Source: Chloranthus sessilifolius
Lineage: Eukaryota > Streptophyta > Magnoliopsida > Chloranthales > Chloranthaceae
Assembly: GCA_021018995.1 (NCBI GenBank)
Contig: CM037588.1
Span: 149,253,725 to 149,317,724 of the forward strand
Length of the DNA: 64,000 bases
Reading direction: 5' to 3'
Shown here: positions 1-10,542 of the stretch, piece by piece
How the letters are laid out: the number at the start of each line of letters is the position of its first letter
Position numbering within the stretch: position 1 is the stretch's first letter
The notes under the pieces: generated by a model
The model's input: the letters and a program-made list of their open reading frames with translations, nothing else
Databases searched by the model: none
What the model was told of the DNA's origin: nothing
Translations under genes and position numbers: made by a program

Positions 1-909
1 TGGGCAAACCAGATATGGCATCCCAACCGTATTCCTAAGCATGCCTTCTACTCTTGGTTGGCTATAAATAACAAATTGCCAACCATTGACAATCTTATAA
101 AGAGAGGCATTCAAATCCCATCTATATGTGTTCTTTGTTGGGCGGCCCAGGAGACCCATGATCATGTATTCTTTTGTTGCCCATTTTTTAGATGGGTGTG
201 GAGATCAATCCTTGCTCGACTCCATTTTTCTTACTGTGGTAAGATCCGCCTCGAGGATGAGATGCTCTTCGTCATTGAAGAATCGAAAGGAAATTCTTGA
301 AGATCGGCTATGTTTTTCATAGCATTTTCTGCGATTATATGGCATCTTTGGCATGAACGTAATCAAAAAAAATTTGAAGACAAGACTACACACAAAAGGT
401 TAATCCTTCGCAAGGTAGTTGAAGATATCTCCATCAAAATTAATTATGGTGCCTTTTGTCCTCATTCTGACTGCTTTGATGAGCTTATCTAGATGTGCTG
501 GAATCTCCAGCCGATTCAGAACCTTCCCCCTAAGAGGTGCCAGTGGATGCTGCCGGATGCTGATACAATCAAGTTGAATACAGATGCCTCTTGCCTTAAC
601 AATAACTATGCTATTGGAGGAATGTTGAGAGACCTTAATGGCGAATTTATCTCATCGTTCCATGGTCCTATTAATGCTCATGACATCACCTATGCTGAAC
701 TCATTGCTATTCTTCATGGGCTACTAGTGGCCAATGAATCAACCATCTCGAGGCTGCACGTAGAATCAGATTCTCTTTGTGCCATTTCTAGTATCATTAG
801 ATCCAACCATATTCAGTGGAAACATCACATAGTTGTTGAACAGGTCCGAGATATGAGACAAAAGTTTCAAGCCATAAAGTTCTCTCATATTTGGAGGGAA
901 ACAAACTAA
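1..909 (+). pseudogene. LINE ORF2 C-terminus: RT zinc-binding region and RNase H, broken
   Basis: This is the 3' part of a plant non-LTR retrotransposon (LINE) ORF2. Frame 1 from base 1 reads the zinc-binding region that follows the reverse transcriptase, including CVLCWAAQETHDHVFFCC, the CxxC...HxxxxC pattern of zf-RVT. A frameshift near 290-310 and a TAG at 490-492 separate it from the next parts: FFIAFSAIIWHLWHERNQKK, then an RNase H domain at 493-909. Expected acidic RNase H residues are visible in LNTDAS, YAELIAI and VESDSL. The final RETN is followed by TAA where related proteins have Q (CAA to TAA), after which YLVKHGLNEAS continues in frame to a TGA near 1014. The element is dead. The upstream RT and endonuclease lie outside the window. 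Family assignment is secure; the LINE subfamily is not determined. Confidence 0.85.
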
Positions 910-1110
910 ACTATTGACTACCTTGTCAAGCATGGATTAAATGAAGCTTCTGTCGTCCGATGGAATGCAAGTAACGCCGAATTGATTCCTTCACAATTGT
1001 TCTCTCGTTTATGAGAAGATATAATTAAAATCTTCAATCTTATGTAATTTTCTCTTTATTTTATTAAAAGGGTGAGGACCCTCCAAACTCAATCACCCAT
1101 CGAAAAAAAA
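910..1110 (+). mobile_element. LINE 3' UTR and poly(A) end
   Basis: The last codons of the RNase H tail are followed by about 90 bases of AT-rich sequence ending in a run of eight A residues at 1103-1110. This is the expected 3' terminus of a target-primed LINE insertion. The matching target-site duplication would lie to the left of the window, so it cannot be checked. Confidence 0.6.
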
Positions 1111-1629
1111 TATATACTGATTGTGATAAATAATGCCTTCACTTAATAGCAGCTCTTAATAAGAGGATCCTCAAATTATTCAAATTATTCACTTTAGGTG
1201 GTGAGAGAGGGACCGTCAACCGTTTAAAATTTTATGTTGTAAAAATAATAATTTTAGCAAATCTATCTATTAAATAAATGTGGCGTAGTTTTTGTCCTTG
1301 GTTGCACGTGATAAGAAGGTTGAATTGTGCTCGAGATTTGAACAATTCTTTTGTATGATCAATCATATGACGAATAAGGAGGAAGAATGAGGAGGAAGAA
1401 GAGGCCCAATCTACTACATTCAGAGAATTCGTACATAGCTTCTGAACCCTCTTTGATTGCACACGCCTTCTTTGATTGCACACCTCTAAATTAATATCAT
1501 TATTGATTATCACTTACTTATCTTAGCAAATTCTTGCCTGTTTCTCACTACAATCAGGCTCCATCATAACATGACTTTTACAAGGAATCCCTTGGTCAAC
1601 CCTTCTTTTTAGGACCTGACCTCTGTTGA
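1111..1629. other. Intergenic, nothing recognised
   Basis: AT-rich sequence with no coding frame or repeat that I recognise. A 93-codon minus-strand open frame here (1232-1513) is low-complexity and matches no family known to me. Confidence 0.5.
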
Positions 1630-1975
1630 CCACCATTTAAACATAAAAATGGTGTTTAAATGATCATACGCTATCTGGTTTAAGATATATGGTGATTAGT
1701 ACCGTCAAAGTAATAGATCATATATTAAAGTGCAACAAGCCCAAAAAATGATATTTTAAGGAGATTTAAACTATCCCATCTGTTGACTATAATTTCAACA
1801 ATTGTTTATAGTTTGAAATGGCTTATATTAAAGTTATTCAATCGGATGGTTCACATCCACTTATAAGCGTGATTTTTTGGGCTAAAAAATGTTCCAATGA
1901 TGAATTACTCCTTGGACAATTTAAATTGGTCACAATGATAAATCACACTTCGATGGCGTGAGATAAAAAATAATA
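1630..1975 (+). repeat. Dispersed repeat family A, copy 1
   Basis: A non-coding block of about 340 bp that shares a run of short exact matches with 3210-3512 (continued at 13795-13850) and with 23420-23700. Shared landmarks are 'gatagatcata', 'catccgatct' variants, 'ggttcacatccactta' and 'aaatcacactt'. No terminal inverted repeats or target duplication were identified. It is either an old MITE-like family or, for the first two copies, part of a local duplication. Confidence 0.6.
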
Positions 1976-2054
1976 ATTTTACTGGTGTAAAGGAAACGTT
2001 TTTTATAATTGAGATTTGCAAAGGAAACGTTTTATGTAACTAAAGTCATTTTTC

Positions 2055-2057
<3 letters not shown>

Positions 2058-2117
<60 letters not shown>
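2058..2117. repeat. (TA)n microsatellite
   Basis: Uninterrupted TA dinucleotide run of about 60 bp. A matching TA run at 14221-14272 occupies the equivalent place in the second copy of the local duplication. Confidence 0.95.
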
Positions 2118-2118
<1 letters not shown>

Positions 2119-3209
2119 TTTTATATGCAAATTGAGAATCTAGGCTTGGTCCGCCATTTTTCATTTGGGACAAAGATATCCCTTCTATCATTCTTTCTCC
2201 TTATTTGAAGCAAAAGCAAAATCTGGGATATAAAAAATCAAAGGGCCATTTGTGGAATTCTACTTTTAAATATAGGGTACTGATAGCTGCACCTATTATA
2301 ATCTATTTTTCTTTTTATTATTAAGTAAATTTTATGTTTTTTCGAGATATGAATGTCATTTAATGAGATATTGGTCAAAAGATGATACCCTAGTCTACCT
2401 TCTCCACCAAGTTTCCTTTCCTTAGTGTTGTTTGGAGCTCAAAACGTGGAGACGATTCTTGCATCTCAGAGTCCGACAAAACGTATCTGGTACGCCACCT
2501 TAATCACTTAATGAATGCAAATTTTTTACTTAAGAGTTGGTATTAAGTGTCACTTTGAATGCAAAGTTCGTATAAATGCATGAGGAGCTTTGAGCGCCAA
2601 ATTAATAAAAGGTTGAAAATGAGGTTTCACAGAATTTTATGTCCATATATAATTGTGTATTTTCCAGAGTTTAACTACTTTAGAAGAAGATTGACTAGAG
2701 CAGCCTTGCACTGCTCTCTGCTCCCATTGGGCATCTACGACCAACTCTATTTAATTAAGCAAACCTCTCTTTGCACCTAAGTGATTTCTGAGGGCACTTA
2801 CATTTGAAACTCATGGATTGCTTAGATTCAGATGATGGAGATCATTTTTTACTCCTATTTTTACCCTATGGATCTTGATATTATGAGCGTACCATCAGAC
2901 GATCAATTTGTTATTTTTCATTGCATAGATCTCAAAAAAATTGCGCTAAAATTATATGGCACACATCATGCTCGAACAAGATTTTAGAGTGTTTTTTGGG
3001 ATATGTGCGACGTGGAATAAAAACACATCGTCTGATGATAAGCTAGTGCTATTTAGATCCATCGTGTGAAAGATTGGAGGGAAAAAGATTTCCAACGTCT
3101 GATTGAAAGCAAAGGTACCCGTTTATTTACAACTCAAGTTTGCACGTAATTATAAAAAATAAAAAAACTCAGGTTTGCACTGTCATCATAGAATCACATG
3201 ATATATAGC

Positions 3210-3512
3210 CTTGACCATCATTTAAGCACCAAAATGGGCTCACGGTGTGGGTAATCCACACTGTCTAAGTGATAGATCATAAGTTGAAAGACATTGGACC
3301 CAAAAATAAAAAAAAATTGAGGTGTTTTAACCATCCGATCTATACACTCTAATTCCAACCATTGTGTTTGATTTTAATGACTGGTATTCAAACTCGCAAA
3401 TCGGATGGTTCACATCCACTTATGGACATGATTCTTTGGCTAAAACAATTTTTAATAATGAATTGCTGCCTAAACAATTTAGATTAGTCATAAATTGATG
3501 TCACATGATATA
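3210..3512 (+). repeat. Dispersed repeat family A, copy 2, split by CACTA insertion
   Basis: Homologous to 1630-1975. The repeat runs into the CACTA terminus at 3513 and resumes at 13798 with 'aaaccacacttcaat', matching the 'aaatcacacttcgat' of copy 1. The CACTA element therefore inserted into a pre-existing copy. Confidence 0.65.
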
Positions 3513-3570
3513 CACTACAAAAATTGCCGGATACGCCGACGGTGGAAATTAATATGCCGTCGGCGTAGGG
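3513..3570 (+). repeat. CACTA left terminus with subterminal repeats
   Basis: CACTACAAAAAT terminus followed by TACGCCGACGG and its inverse GCCGTCGGCGTAG. These are typical of the subterminal motifs bound by the accessory protein of En/Spm-type elements. Confidence 0.85.
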
Positions 3571-3589
3571 GAGGATTTGGGCCAACCCC

Positions 3590-3935
3590 CAACAGCTAAC
3601 CCGACAACTTCACTTAAGCCCACGACCCTTCAATCGGGTCAATATATAAGTGAGCTTTTCGTCTCCCAGCTCCCTTCTCCCGAACTCAAACCATCTCCCA
3701 TCTTCATCTCCCTTCTCCCATCTCCCATCTCCCTTCTCTGATCCCTTCTCTCTTCTCGATCCCCTCATTCCCTCTCGCTCAAACCCTAAATCTCTCTTGC
3801 TCAAACCCTAACTCCTTCGATTTTGTTTTTTCCCCAAATTCCAATCACAAAACCCTAACTCCTTCGATTTGATTTCAGCCTCGAAATCTCCTCCATTCAG
3901 ATTTTGCCGTATTTATTTTTAGTTGTTGATTTCTT
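3590..3935 (+). promoter_or_regulatory. CACTA leader: TATA-like box and pyrimidine-rich 5' UTR-like tract
   Basis: 'atatataag' at about 3642-3650 resembles a TATA box. It is followed by a long CT-rich tract of repeated 'ctcccttctcccat' and 'caaaccctaa' units, typical of plant 5' UTRs. A GT-AG-like intron could start at 'ggtaagta' near 3943. The same style of leader ('ctcaaaccctaa' units) recurs next to the second CACTA end at 46560-46770, so it seems to belong to this CACTA group. Confidence 0.45.
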
Positions 3936-3950
3936 AAAGCGAAGGTAAGT

Positions 3951-5486
3951 ATTTTTAATAATATTTATGTATTTACTTTCAACTTCTTCGTTTGCTATAG
4001 TTCTCTAATCTAATTGGTTTGAATATGTACTTGTTGTCTCAAATACATTGTTGCTCGTTAATTTGAGTGCTGATCATCGTGGGTAACATCAGGGATCGAT
4101 TGGAAGCGAAGCAGGAGCACTTTGAAGGGATGGATCTGGAAATTGTTGGTAGGAATAAAGGTTTGATATGCCTATTACCGTAGGATGCGTTAGAGTGATA
4201 GGTTTCATATCATTATGTACTTTAAGTCATCTATAACTTTCTAAGTGGATTTGTTTCTCTGGATGAGGTCAGGATGTTTTTTTTATTAGGGTTTTACCAT
4301 GTTAATTTTTTTTGTTTCCATTGTGATTGAGATTTTTATTTTGTGTGATTTATTAAAAATTTATATGGCCTATTCACTCTCCCATAGGATAATCTATATT
4401 TTATCAGTCATAAACGATCTTTTAACTTTTATAGTCAAATTTAGCACAAAAAAGCCCTAATGCTAGCTACTCAGCAAATAAGTTCTATCAAAATAGTTTG
4501 GAGTACTTGAAAAGGGTAGCTACAAAAAATTAACTTCACAAGATTCAATGTTATATTTATTTCACACATGCAACAATACATGAAAATTAGGGCCACGATG
4601 ATGATGATTCAACAAGATGTGCAAATTAGTAGCTACAAGTTGCAAGATTGGTTCCAAATTATCTAGTCCACTAATGTTTCTAGCTACATGAAGCTTTAAA
4701 GCAACCTGAAGCCCATCTTCATGACTCAGAGCGGAGTTGGAGGCGCATGCATGAAATGAGTGCCCTGCATTGTCTACTATTAGTAGAACGCGTTACAACA
4801 CCATAAGAAACTCTCACTGTTTCTACCTAAAGAAACGCCACTGAAATTATTTTAATATATAGTTGGTAGTTAACTAACTGGGCACGACACACCTCAATTC
4901 TTTCTCTTATAATGGTCAAAAAATATACATTCACGGGCTTCACGAATCTAAACTTGTGTATGCATCCCAACATTTGACTTGATGGGCAGAGTGTGCATCA
5001 TCCACCATCAATGAACTGATGCGCCTAAACATAATGGGAGTTAAAGTTTGCTTAAAGGGGGTACCTGTCAGATATGATGATAAAACCTCATTTATTTTTT
5101 ATGATATGCAAAAGCCAGATATGTTTTTTCTTCTTTTTGGTCTAAAATCAGTTAATTTTCCTGCTTTGTAACATTGTTTGCCCTACCAAAGAGGAAGATA
5201 AATGTTTATTTTATACTCACAAAAATTATTCACTTGGTGTTGGATTTGAGTTACCCATTGGATGCTTAATTTCCTATTCTAAAAATTGCAGCAACAGAGC
5301 ATATCATAATTCTACAAGCAACATAGTTTCATGGAAATTTCTGTTCTTTTTTCTTTTTTAATATAATTTTATTACTTTTTTCGTAGTTGCTGATGTCTTC
5401 AATGTTTAAACATGTGAAAGCCTAGAGCGATCATGCTATCAAATTGACATGGTGGTGATTCATATGTTTACGTTAATTTTTATTAG
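3951..5486. other. CACTA 5' non-coding region
   Basis: AT-rich, no convincing reading frame. The word 'agctac' recurs at about 4466, 4520, 4631 and 4681 (subterminal-like word or chance). No gene family recognised. Confidence 0.4.
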
Positions 5487-5932
5487 GTTATGTGAAGGTG
5501 GGGAACTACTGGACCGGATATTGGCTAAGTAAGAATTCTTTACTAATATGCCTGCTTTGCTTCTTTTTATCATTTTTTTATTTTGTCGATAGATCGATTC
5601 TCGAGCTGATTCTGTGTTCGAAAAGGACAACCGTTATACTAAGAAAGATGTCTGCAATCATAGTGAGGCAGATGCTCGTTGCCGCCACTTACATGGTTTG
5701 GTGCATCGTGACATGAAACCTGAGGTATAGTCAGAACAAACCAATAATTATTCTATATTCTGATTTAGAAAATCATCGGGAGATTCATTTTCCCTTTTCT
5801 CATTACTCTGTAATATTATTATATATATTACATCTTGTAGAATTTCCTTTTCAAATCAACAAAGAAGATTCACCTTAAAGCAACAGATTTGGTTTTATCG
5901 GACTTCATAAAGCGAGGTCGAGTTTCGCTTTG
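5487..5932 (+). pseudogene. Captured fragment of a group IV calcium-dependent protein kinase (CPK16/18/28-like)
   Basis: Three exon-like pieces with intron remnants encode part of a CDPK catalytic domain. Piece 1 (5487-5528, just after 'ttattag') reads LCEGGELLDRILA. Piece 2 (5593-5724) reads, across two frameshifts, RYTKKD, then AIIVRQML, then HLHGLVHRDMKPE. Piece 3 (5841-5932, after 'ttgtag') reads NFLFKSTKKIHLKATD and SDFIKRG. HRDMKPEN is the kinase catalytic loop, and the run KATD-x-x-LSDFIK spans the DFG region (here changed to DLVLSDF). This order and wording match the plant CDPKs related to CPK28. Introns are retained, so capture was from genomic DNA. The fragment lacks the N-lobe and the EF-hands and is frameshifted, so it is non-functional. 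It lies inside the CACTA element in the same orientation as the transposase. Confidence 0.75.
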
Positions 5933-5984
5933 TAGATATTTTTCTTACGATATTATAAATGGTTATGTTAATGATTGGAATTAC

Positions 5985-6252
5985 GAAGGATTTATCCACA
6001 TCGGATAAATTGTAGCCTTATCTCTCCCCTGGCCCCTCCACTCATAGCCAATTGGTTTTGAGTGTGTCATGGTATCAAAGCAGGACTCCATGTCAGCCAG
6101 TTCAATTGTCCACATGATTTGGCTCAGTCCCGCCATACTGGGGCATGTTGAAGTTCAGTCCCACGTCGGGTAAAATCATAGCCTTGTCTCTCCCCTTATA
6201 ATATCCTGTGCCCCTCTACCCATGGCCAATTGGTTTTGAGTTGGATGCACAG
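5985..6252 (+). mobile_element. TRIM-like small LTR element inside the CACTA element
   Basis: Two direct repeats of about 80-105 bp each carry 'ccacatcgg' or 'cccacgtcggg', 'tagcctt..ctctcccc' and 'ccaattggttttgagt'. Between them is 'tggtatcaaagc' (about 6070), the usual primer-binding-site wording for initiator Met-tRNA, followed by about 70 bp and a 'tactggggca' purine tract before the second repeat, which starts TGTTGAAGTTC. This LTR-PBS-short-internal-PPT-LTR order is that of a terminal-repeat retrotransposon in miniature. The left repeat is degraded at its outer end. No coding capacity. Confidence 0.6.
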
Positions 6253-6601
6253 ATTTATCATGATTCACTCTTTGGAATGTACAGGCTGATGCATTAACCT
6301 ACCATGTTGAGTCCATACAAAGCTACATGTTTAGGATAAGGTCTAAGACGTGTTTGAGGCAATATGGTATATGAACTGTGTTAAGGAAACTGGTGGTGTT
6401 AATAGTATCCGGAGGTATCCTAGAGTAACACAAGGTCAATGCTTCCCTTCGATATATTTAGAGTTCGATGGCGATTTGCTTTCCTTTTGATGTTCTCAAT
6501 TATGTCTATTTTCTATTGAAAACTATTTTTATGCATGTGGACTCCATCCAATAACCCAATGTCAATATTTTTTCTATTTTTAATGATTTAAAGAGCATAT
6601 C

Positions 6602-7217
6602 ATTAAAAGTTGATAAAACAAGTTCTTGTCTTCTACATTCTGGGTTTTGTTGCATACCTGTTTATGTAAAATGTACAAATTCAAGGTGATTGGTACCATT
6701 TTCTGGTTATGGACCAAATATTTTGACTCCTTGACCATACATTTCTTGGTAATCTTTTTTCTTTTTTTAGATCAGTACATTTCTTGGTAATACTATCTAT
6801 CATTACAAGTACCTTTGTCCCAATTCTGCACAATGCAGCTTCTAGTCATTATTGGCATGAAAAAATGTTGAAAAAATGTTCTTTATGGATTTTGCTTCTT
6901 AATGCAGTATTAAAAGTTGATAAAACAAGTTCTTGTCTTCTACATTCTGGGTTTTGTTGCATACCTGTTTATGTAAAATGTACAAATTCAAGGTGATTGG
7001 TACCATTTTCTGGTTATGGACCAAATATTTTGACTCCTTGACCATACATTTCTTGGTAATCTTTTTTCTTTTTTTAGATCAGTACATTTCTTGGTAATAC
7101 TATCTATCATTACAAGTACCTTTGTCCCAATTCTGCACAATGCAGCTTCTAGTCATTATTGGCATGAAAAAATGTTGAAAAAATGTTCTTTATGGATTTT
7201 GCTTCTTAATGCAGTAT
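6602..7217 (+). repeat. 307-bp tandem duplication (two copies)
   Basis: 6602-6908 and 6909-7217 are a near-perfect direct duplication with a 307-bp offset. Landmarks 'attaaaagttgataaaacaa', 'ggttatggaccaaatatt' and 'gcttcttaatgcagtat' recur in the same order. It lies between the captured CDPK piece and the transposase. The high identity indicates a recent event. Confidence 0.9.
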
Positions 7218-7812
7218 TATTTTAAAGCACGTTTTCCCTTCAACAAAGATCAATTCCGATTTGATTCCGATATCTGGTATTGCAGGAGTTATATCATAGG
7301 TATTTTTATTTGCTATTGTGCATTTATATGTTTGTTAACATGAGATTCATTGCATTTCTTCTCTTCTTTTGCACTTATATTAAGTTTTTCCGATAATGCT
7401 TCTCATACCTATATCATAGGTATGTCTATTACTTATTTTGTCGACCCTCCTTGTGATTGATAAAGTTGAATCATAGTGTTTGATCGTATTAGTATCACTA
7501 GTCTTTCTCACTTTCTCTCACTTTCTCATACTAGTCTCACGAGCTCAAATTTCAAATATTCAATCTCTATTTTCAAAGCTTCTTGCATAGACATTATGGA
7601 TAAAAATTTGGATGCGAAGCCTCGGTAAGCATTTTTATTACGACTAATTAATATTCCTAAATAGCTAGTATTTTGATGAAGTGGTGAAAGTAATGACTTT
7701 TGAAATATGTTGCTATAATAGAAACGAAGCATACTATGATGGGGCAAGAGATTTCATTAAATTTGTCGACTCGTGGAGCGGTTTATGATGGAAGGTTAAA
7801 TGCTCAGATCAA

Positions 7813-9177
7813 ATGTTGCAACGCGTCTACTATCAAGGAGTGAAGACACCATATGATCATATCATATGGGACGGGATTGGGAAGAGCTACACTACGGGGT
7901 TTTTTCATGGGCAACACAACACGTCATCGAAGTTTACACGAGATGAACCATTTGATGTAGTTGAAGAAGATGATGATACAACCGATGATAAGAGGAGCAT
8001 GTTACATGATTTGTGTGGGGTTCCGAGTGAAGAAGAAATTCATGATAGTCCGAAACAAGGCACAGAGAGTACATTGGATGACAATACAGCTAGATTTTTT
8101 AAATTGGCCGATGATGCGGAGTTGGCCCTCTACACGGGGTGTAAACATACAAAATTATCTTTTATCGTAAGACTATGGCATATCAAGTGCCTTTGTGGAT
8201 GGAGCAACAAATCCTTCTCAATGTTACTTGACTTGTTAAGAGAGGTGCTCCCTGAAGGATCGAAACTTCCAGATAATTTTACACAAAGTAAAAAGATAGT
8301 TACGAACTTGGGACTCAGTTACAATAAAATTGATGCTTGTCCAAATAATTGTATGTTGTACTATAAAGAATCGATTGACAAACAGAAGTGCGACATTTGT
8401 GGAACATCACGTTGGAAGATGCATGAGAACTACGCTCCTGATGATACCAAAAAGAAGACTCCAGCAAAAATTTTATGCTATTTTCCATTGAAACCACGTC
8501 TTCAGAGATTGTACATGTCATCTAGAATTGCTACTGATATGATATGGCATGACGTAGAGCGCGTTAAAGATGGTGTTTTAAGGCATCCGGCAGATTCTCA
8601 AGCCTGGAAGCTGCTGGACCAGCTTTATCCTATGTTTAAAGAAGACCCTCGAAATATTAGACTTGGGTTAGCAAGCGATGGATTTAACCCTTTCAGAACA
8701 ATGACTATCACTCATAGCACATGGCCCGTGGTACTTTTTTCATACAACTTACCACCATGGTTATGTATGAAACAACCAAGCATTATTTTATCGACTATAA
8801 TACCGGGTCCAAAAAGTCCTGGAAATAATATTGACGTCTATTTGAGGCCATTGATTGATGAGTTGAAGGATTTATGGTTAGATGGGGTGGAGACATATGA
8901 TGCTTTGAAGAAAGAGATGTTCGTTCTCCGTGCTGTGTTGCTTTGGACAATCAGCGATTTTCCTGGCTATGCTATGTTGTCTGGTTGGAGTACTAAAGGA
9001 AAGAAAGCTTGTCCTTCATGCCATAAAAATACATGTAGTCAAAGGTTGAGATACGGAAAGAAAGAATGTTATATGGGCCATCGTCGATTTCTACCGATGG
9101 ATCACAAATTTCGAAGTCAAACAAAGACATTCAATGGGAAACCCGAGTATGAAGTTGCTCCAAAACCAATGTCCTAA
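7813..9177 (+). CDS. TNP2 transposase core, longest intact frame (454 codons)
   Basis: Longest open frame of the CACTA transposase. It begins with the tail of the transposase-associated domain (HIIWDGIGKSYTTGFFHG), followed by an acidic linker (FDVVEEDDDTTDD) and the Transposase_21 core, with the family signatures YNKIDACPNNCMLYYK, CDICGTSRWK, RLQRLYMSS, RLGLASDGFNPF and KACPSCHKNTCS. The ATG at 7813 is internal: upstream sequence in the same frame is homologous up to a TGA at 7786. The end is premature; the family continues into the frame opening at 9186. Confidence 0.88.
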   Translation: MLQRVYYQGVKTPYDHIIWDGIGKSYTTGFFHGQHNTSSKFTRDEPFDVVEEDDDTTDDKRSMLHDLCGVPSEEEIHDSPKQGTESTLDDNTARFFKLADDAELALYTGCKHTKLSFIVRLWHIKCLCGWSNKSFSMLLDLLREVLPEGSKLPDNFTQSKKIVTNLGLSYNKIDACPNNCMLYYKESIDKQKCDICGTSRWKMHENYAPDDTKKKTPAKILCYFPLKPRLQRLYMSSRIATDMIWHDVERVKDGVLRHPADSQAWKLLDQLYPMFKEDPRNIRLGLASDGFNPFRTMTITHSTWPVVLFSYNLPPWLCMKQPSIILSTIIPGPKSPGNNIDVYLRPLIDELKDLWLDGVETYDALKKEMFVLRAVLLWTISDFPGYAMLSGWSTKGKKACPSCHKNTCSQRLRYGKKECYMGHRRFLPMDHKFRSQTKTFNGKPEYEVAPKPMS

Positions 9178-9185
9178 TGTAAGTC

Positions 9186-10031
9186 TTGAATGAGGTAAAC
9201 AAATTTGTACATAAGCCTATTCTTGGAGAAGAGCATAATTGGAGAAAAAAGAGCATATTCTTTGAGTTGCCTTATTGGGAGCACAATCTCCTAAGACACA
9301 ATCTCGATGTGATGCATATTGAAAAAAATATTTGTGATAATGTGCTCTTCACGCTTTTGGACATTGATGGAAAAAGTAAGGATGGGATAAATGCGAGAAA
9401 AGACTTGGCTGAGATGGGATTGAGGAAAGAGTTGCATCCACAACAAATAGATTCAAACAAATTCAAATTACCAGCTTCAATTTACAATTTAGATAGACAT
9501 GGAAAAGAACAGTTTTGCAGAGTCCTTAAGAATATGAAGATTCCGGATGGTTTCTCGTCAAATATCTCAAGCCGTGTCAATGTCAAAGAACGAAAGATAA
9601 CTGGATTGAAAAGCCATGACTCACACACCATATTACAATATTTTTTGCCTATGTGTATTCGACATATCTTACCAAAGTATGTGGCGAGGACTTTAATAGA
9701 CTTGAGCACATTCTTTCGCGAATTATGTTCGAGAGTTTGTCGAACTGACGATTTGATCCGCCTCGAGAAGAACATAGCACTGACACTTTGCCATTTTGAG
9801 CGGATCTTCCCGCCTGCTTTTTTTGACATCATGGTGCACATGTCGATACACTTGGCATCTGATGCATTACTTGGTGGACCTGTGCACTATCGATGGATGT
9901 ATCCCATTGAGAGGTTTGTATTGATGCCTTGTCACTTTTCAATTAAACATGAGAGAATATTAATGTGTTTCAGTAACACAAAACTTAAGTTGTCAAATCG
10001 TGTACTTGTTCACTTTAAAGTCGATAAATAA
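9186..10031 (+). CDS. TNP2 transposase, second frame: core C-terminus and DUF4218
   Basis: Frameshifted continuation of the transposase. Begins NEVNKFVHKPILGEEHNWRK, followed by the conserved ELPYWEHNLLRHNLDVMHIE motif, then DUF4218 (SHDSHTILQYFLP...LIDLSTFFRELCSR...VHYRWMYPIER). After MYPIERF the reading leaves the family (VLMPCHFSIKHE), so another frameshift or small rearrangement lies near 9915-9940. The family-like sequence resumes in other frames at about 10036-10260 (EGSIA, then CDECLTFCSRYLHNVESK). Confidence 0.85.
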   Translation: MNEVNKFVHKPILGEEHNWRKKSIFFELPYWEHNLLRHNLDVMHIEKNICDNVLFTLLDIDGKSKDGINARKDLAEMGLRKELHPQQIDSNKFKLPASIYNLDRHGKEQFCRVLKNMKIPDGFSSNISSRVNVKERKITGLKSHDSHTILQYFLPMCIRHILPKYVARTLIDLSTFFRELCSRVCRTDDLIRLEKNIALTLCHFERIFPPAFFDIMVHMSIHLASDALLGGPVHYRWMYPIERFVLMPCHFSIKHERILMCFSNTKLKLSNRVLVHFKVDK

Positions 10032-10542
10032 TAGGGCTCAACTCGAGGGGTCCATTGCGAAGCCTATTTATGCGATGAATGCCTCACATTTTGCTCTCGA
10101 TACTTGCACAATGTTGAGTCAAAGCTAAACCGACCCAAAAGAAGTGATGAGGAAACATCAATGAGAAGCGCCAAAGTGTTCAATCTTACCGATTTGGAAT
10201 GGACACAGGCTCATCGTTATGTCCTCTACAATAATGTTAACGTCACAAGATATATAGAGTATAAAGCGTTAACAAAAATTCCTATTATATTTAGAGAGTT
10301 GATTTATTCAATTGTTTTAATATATGAATCCTTTTATGTAGGGATCATAAAAGAGTAATCCGACACAAGTTACATCGCATGCATACGCATGATATAGAGA
10401 AAGAACACGAAAGGCATTTCATCTATTGGATTAAGGATCGTATGTAACTATATATTTCTAAAATCATCATCAATATAGCTCACTTTTTCTCATGATTAAT
10501 ACTTTCTCCCCTATTCTTAATAGATACCAGATCAAATGAAAA

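Larger units (their letters stand above)
1630..3110 (+). repeat. Ancient local duplication, copy I
   Basis: Four blocks occur in the same order here and in 3210-17010: family A (1630-1975), a TA run (2058-2117), a block starting 'tatatgcaaattgag' (2127-2400), and a block with 'atcagacgatcaat' and 'cgtggaat' (2860-3080). In copy II these fall at 3210-3512 plus 13795-13850, 14221-14272, 14306-14570 and 16725-16990. Identity is about 65-85 percent by eye. Colinearity over four independent blocks points to an old segmental duplication rather than chance repeats. Confidence 0.6.

Noticed and set aside
2559-2780. 73-codon + frame in duplication copy I
   Set aside because: No family resemblance and no counterpart in copy II.
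6068-6082. Possible tRNA gene at TGGTATCAAAGC and at the PBS sites near 30260 and 35415
   Set aside because: These are 12-18 base primer-binding sites complementary to a tRNA 3' end; no cloverleaf surrounds them.
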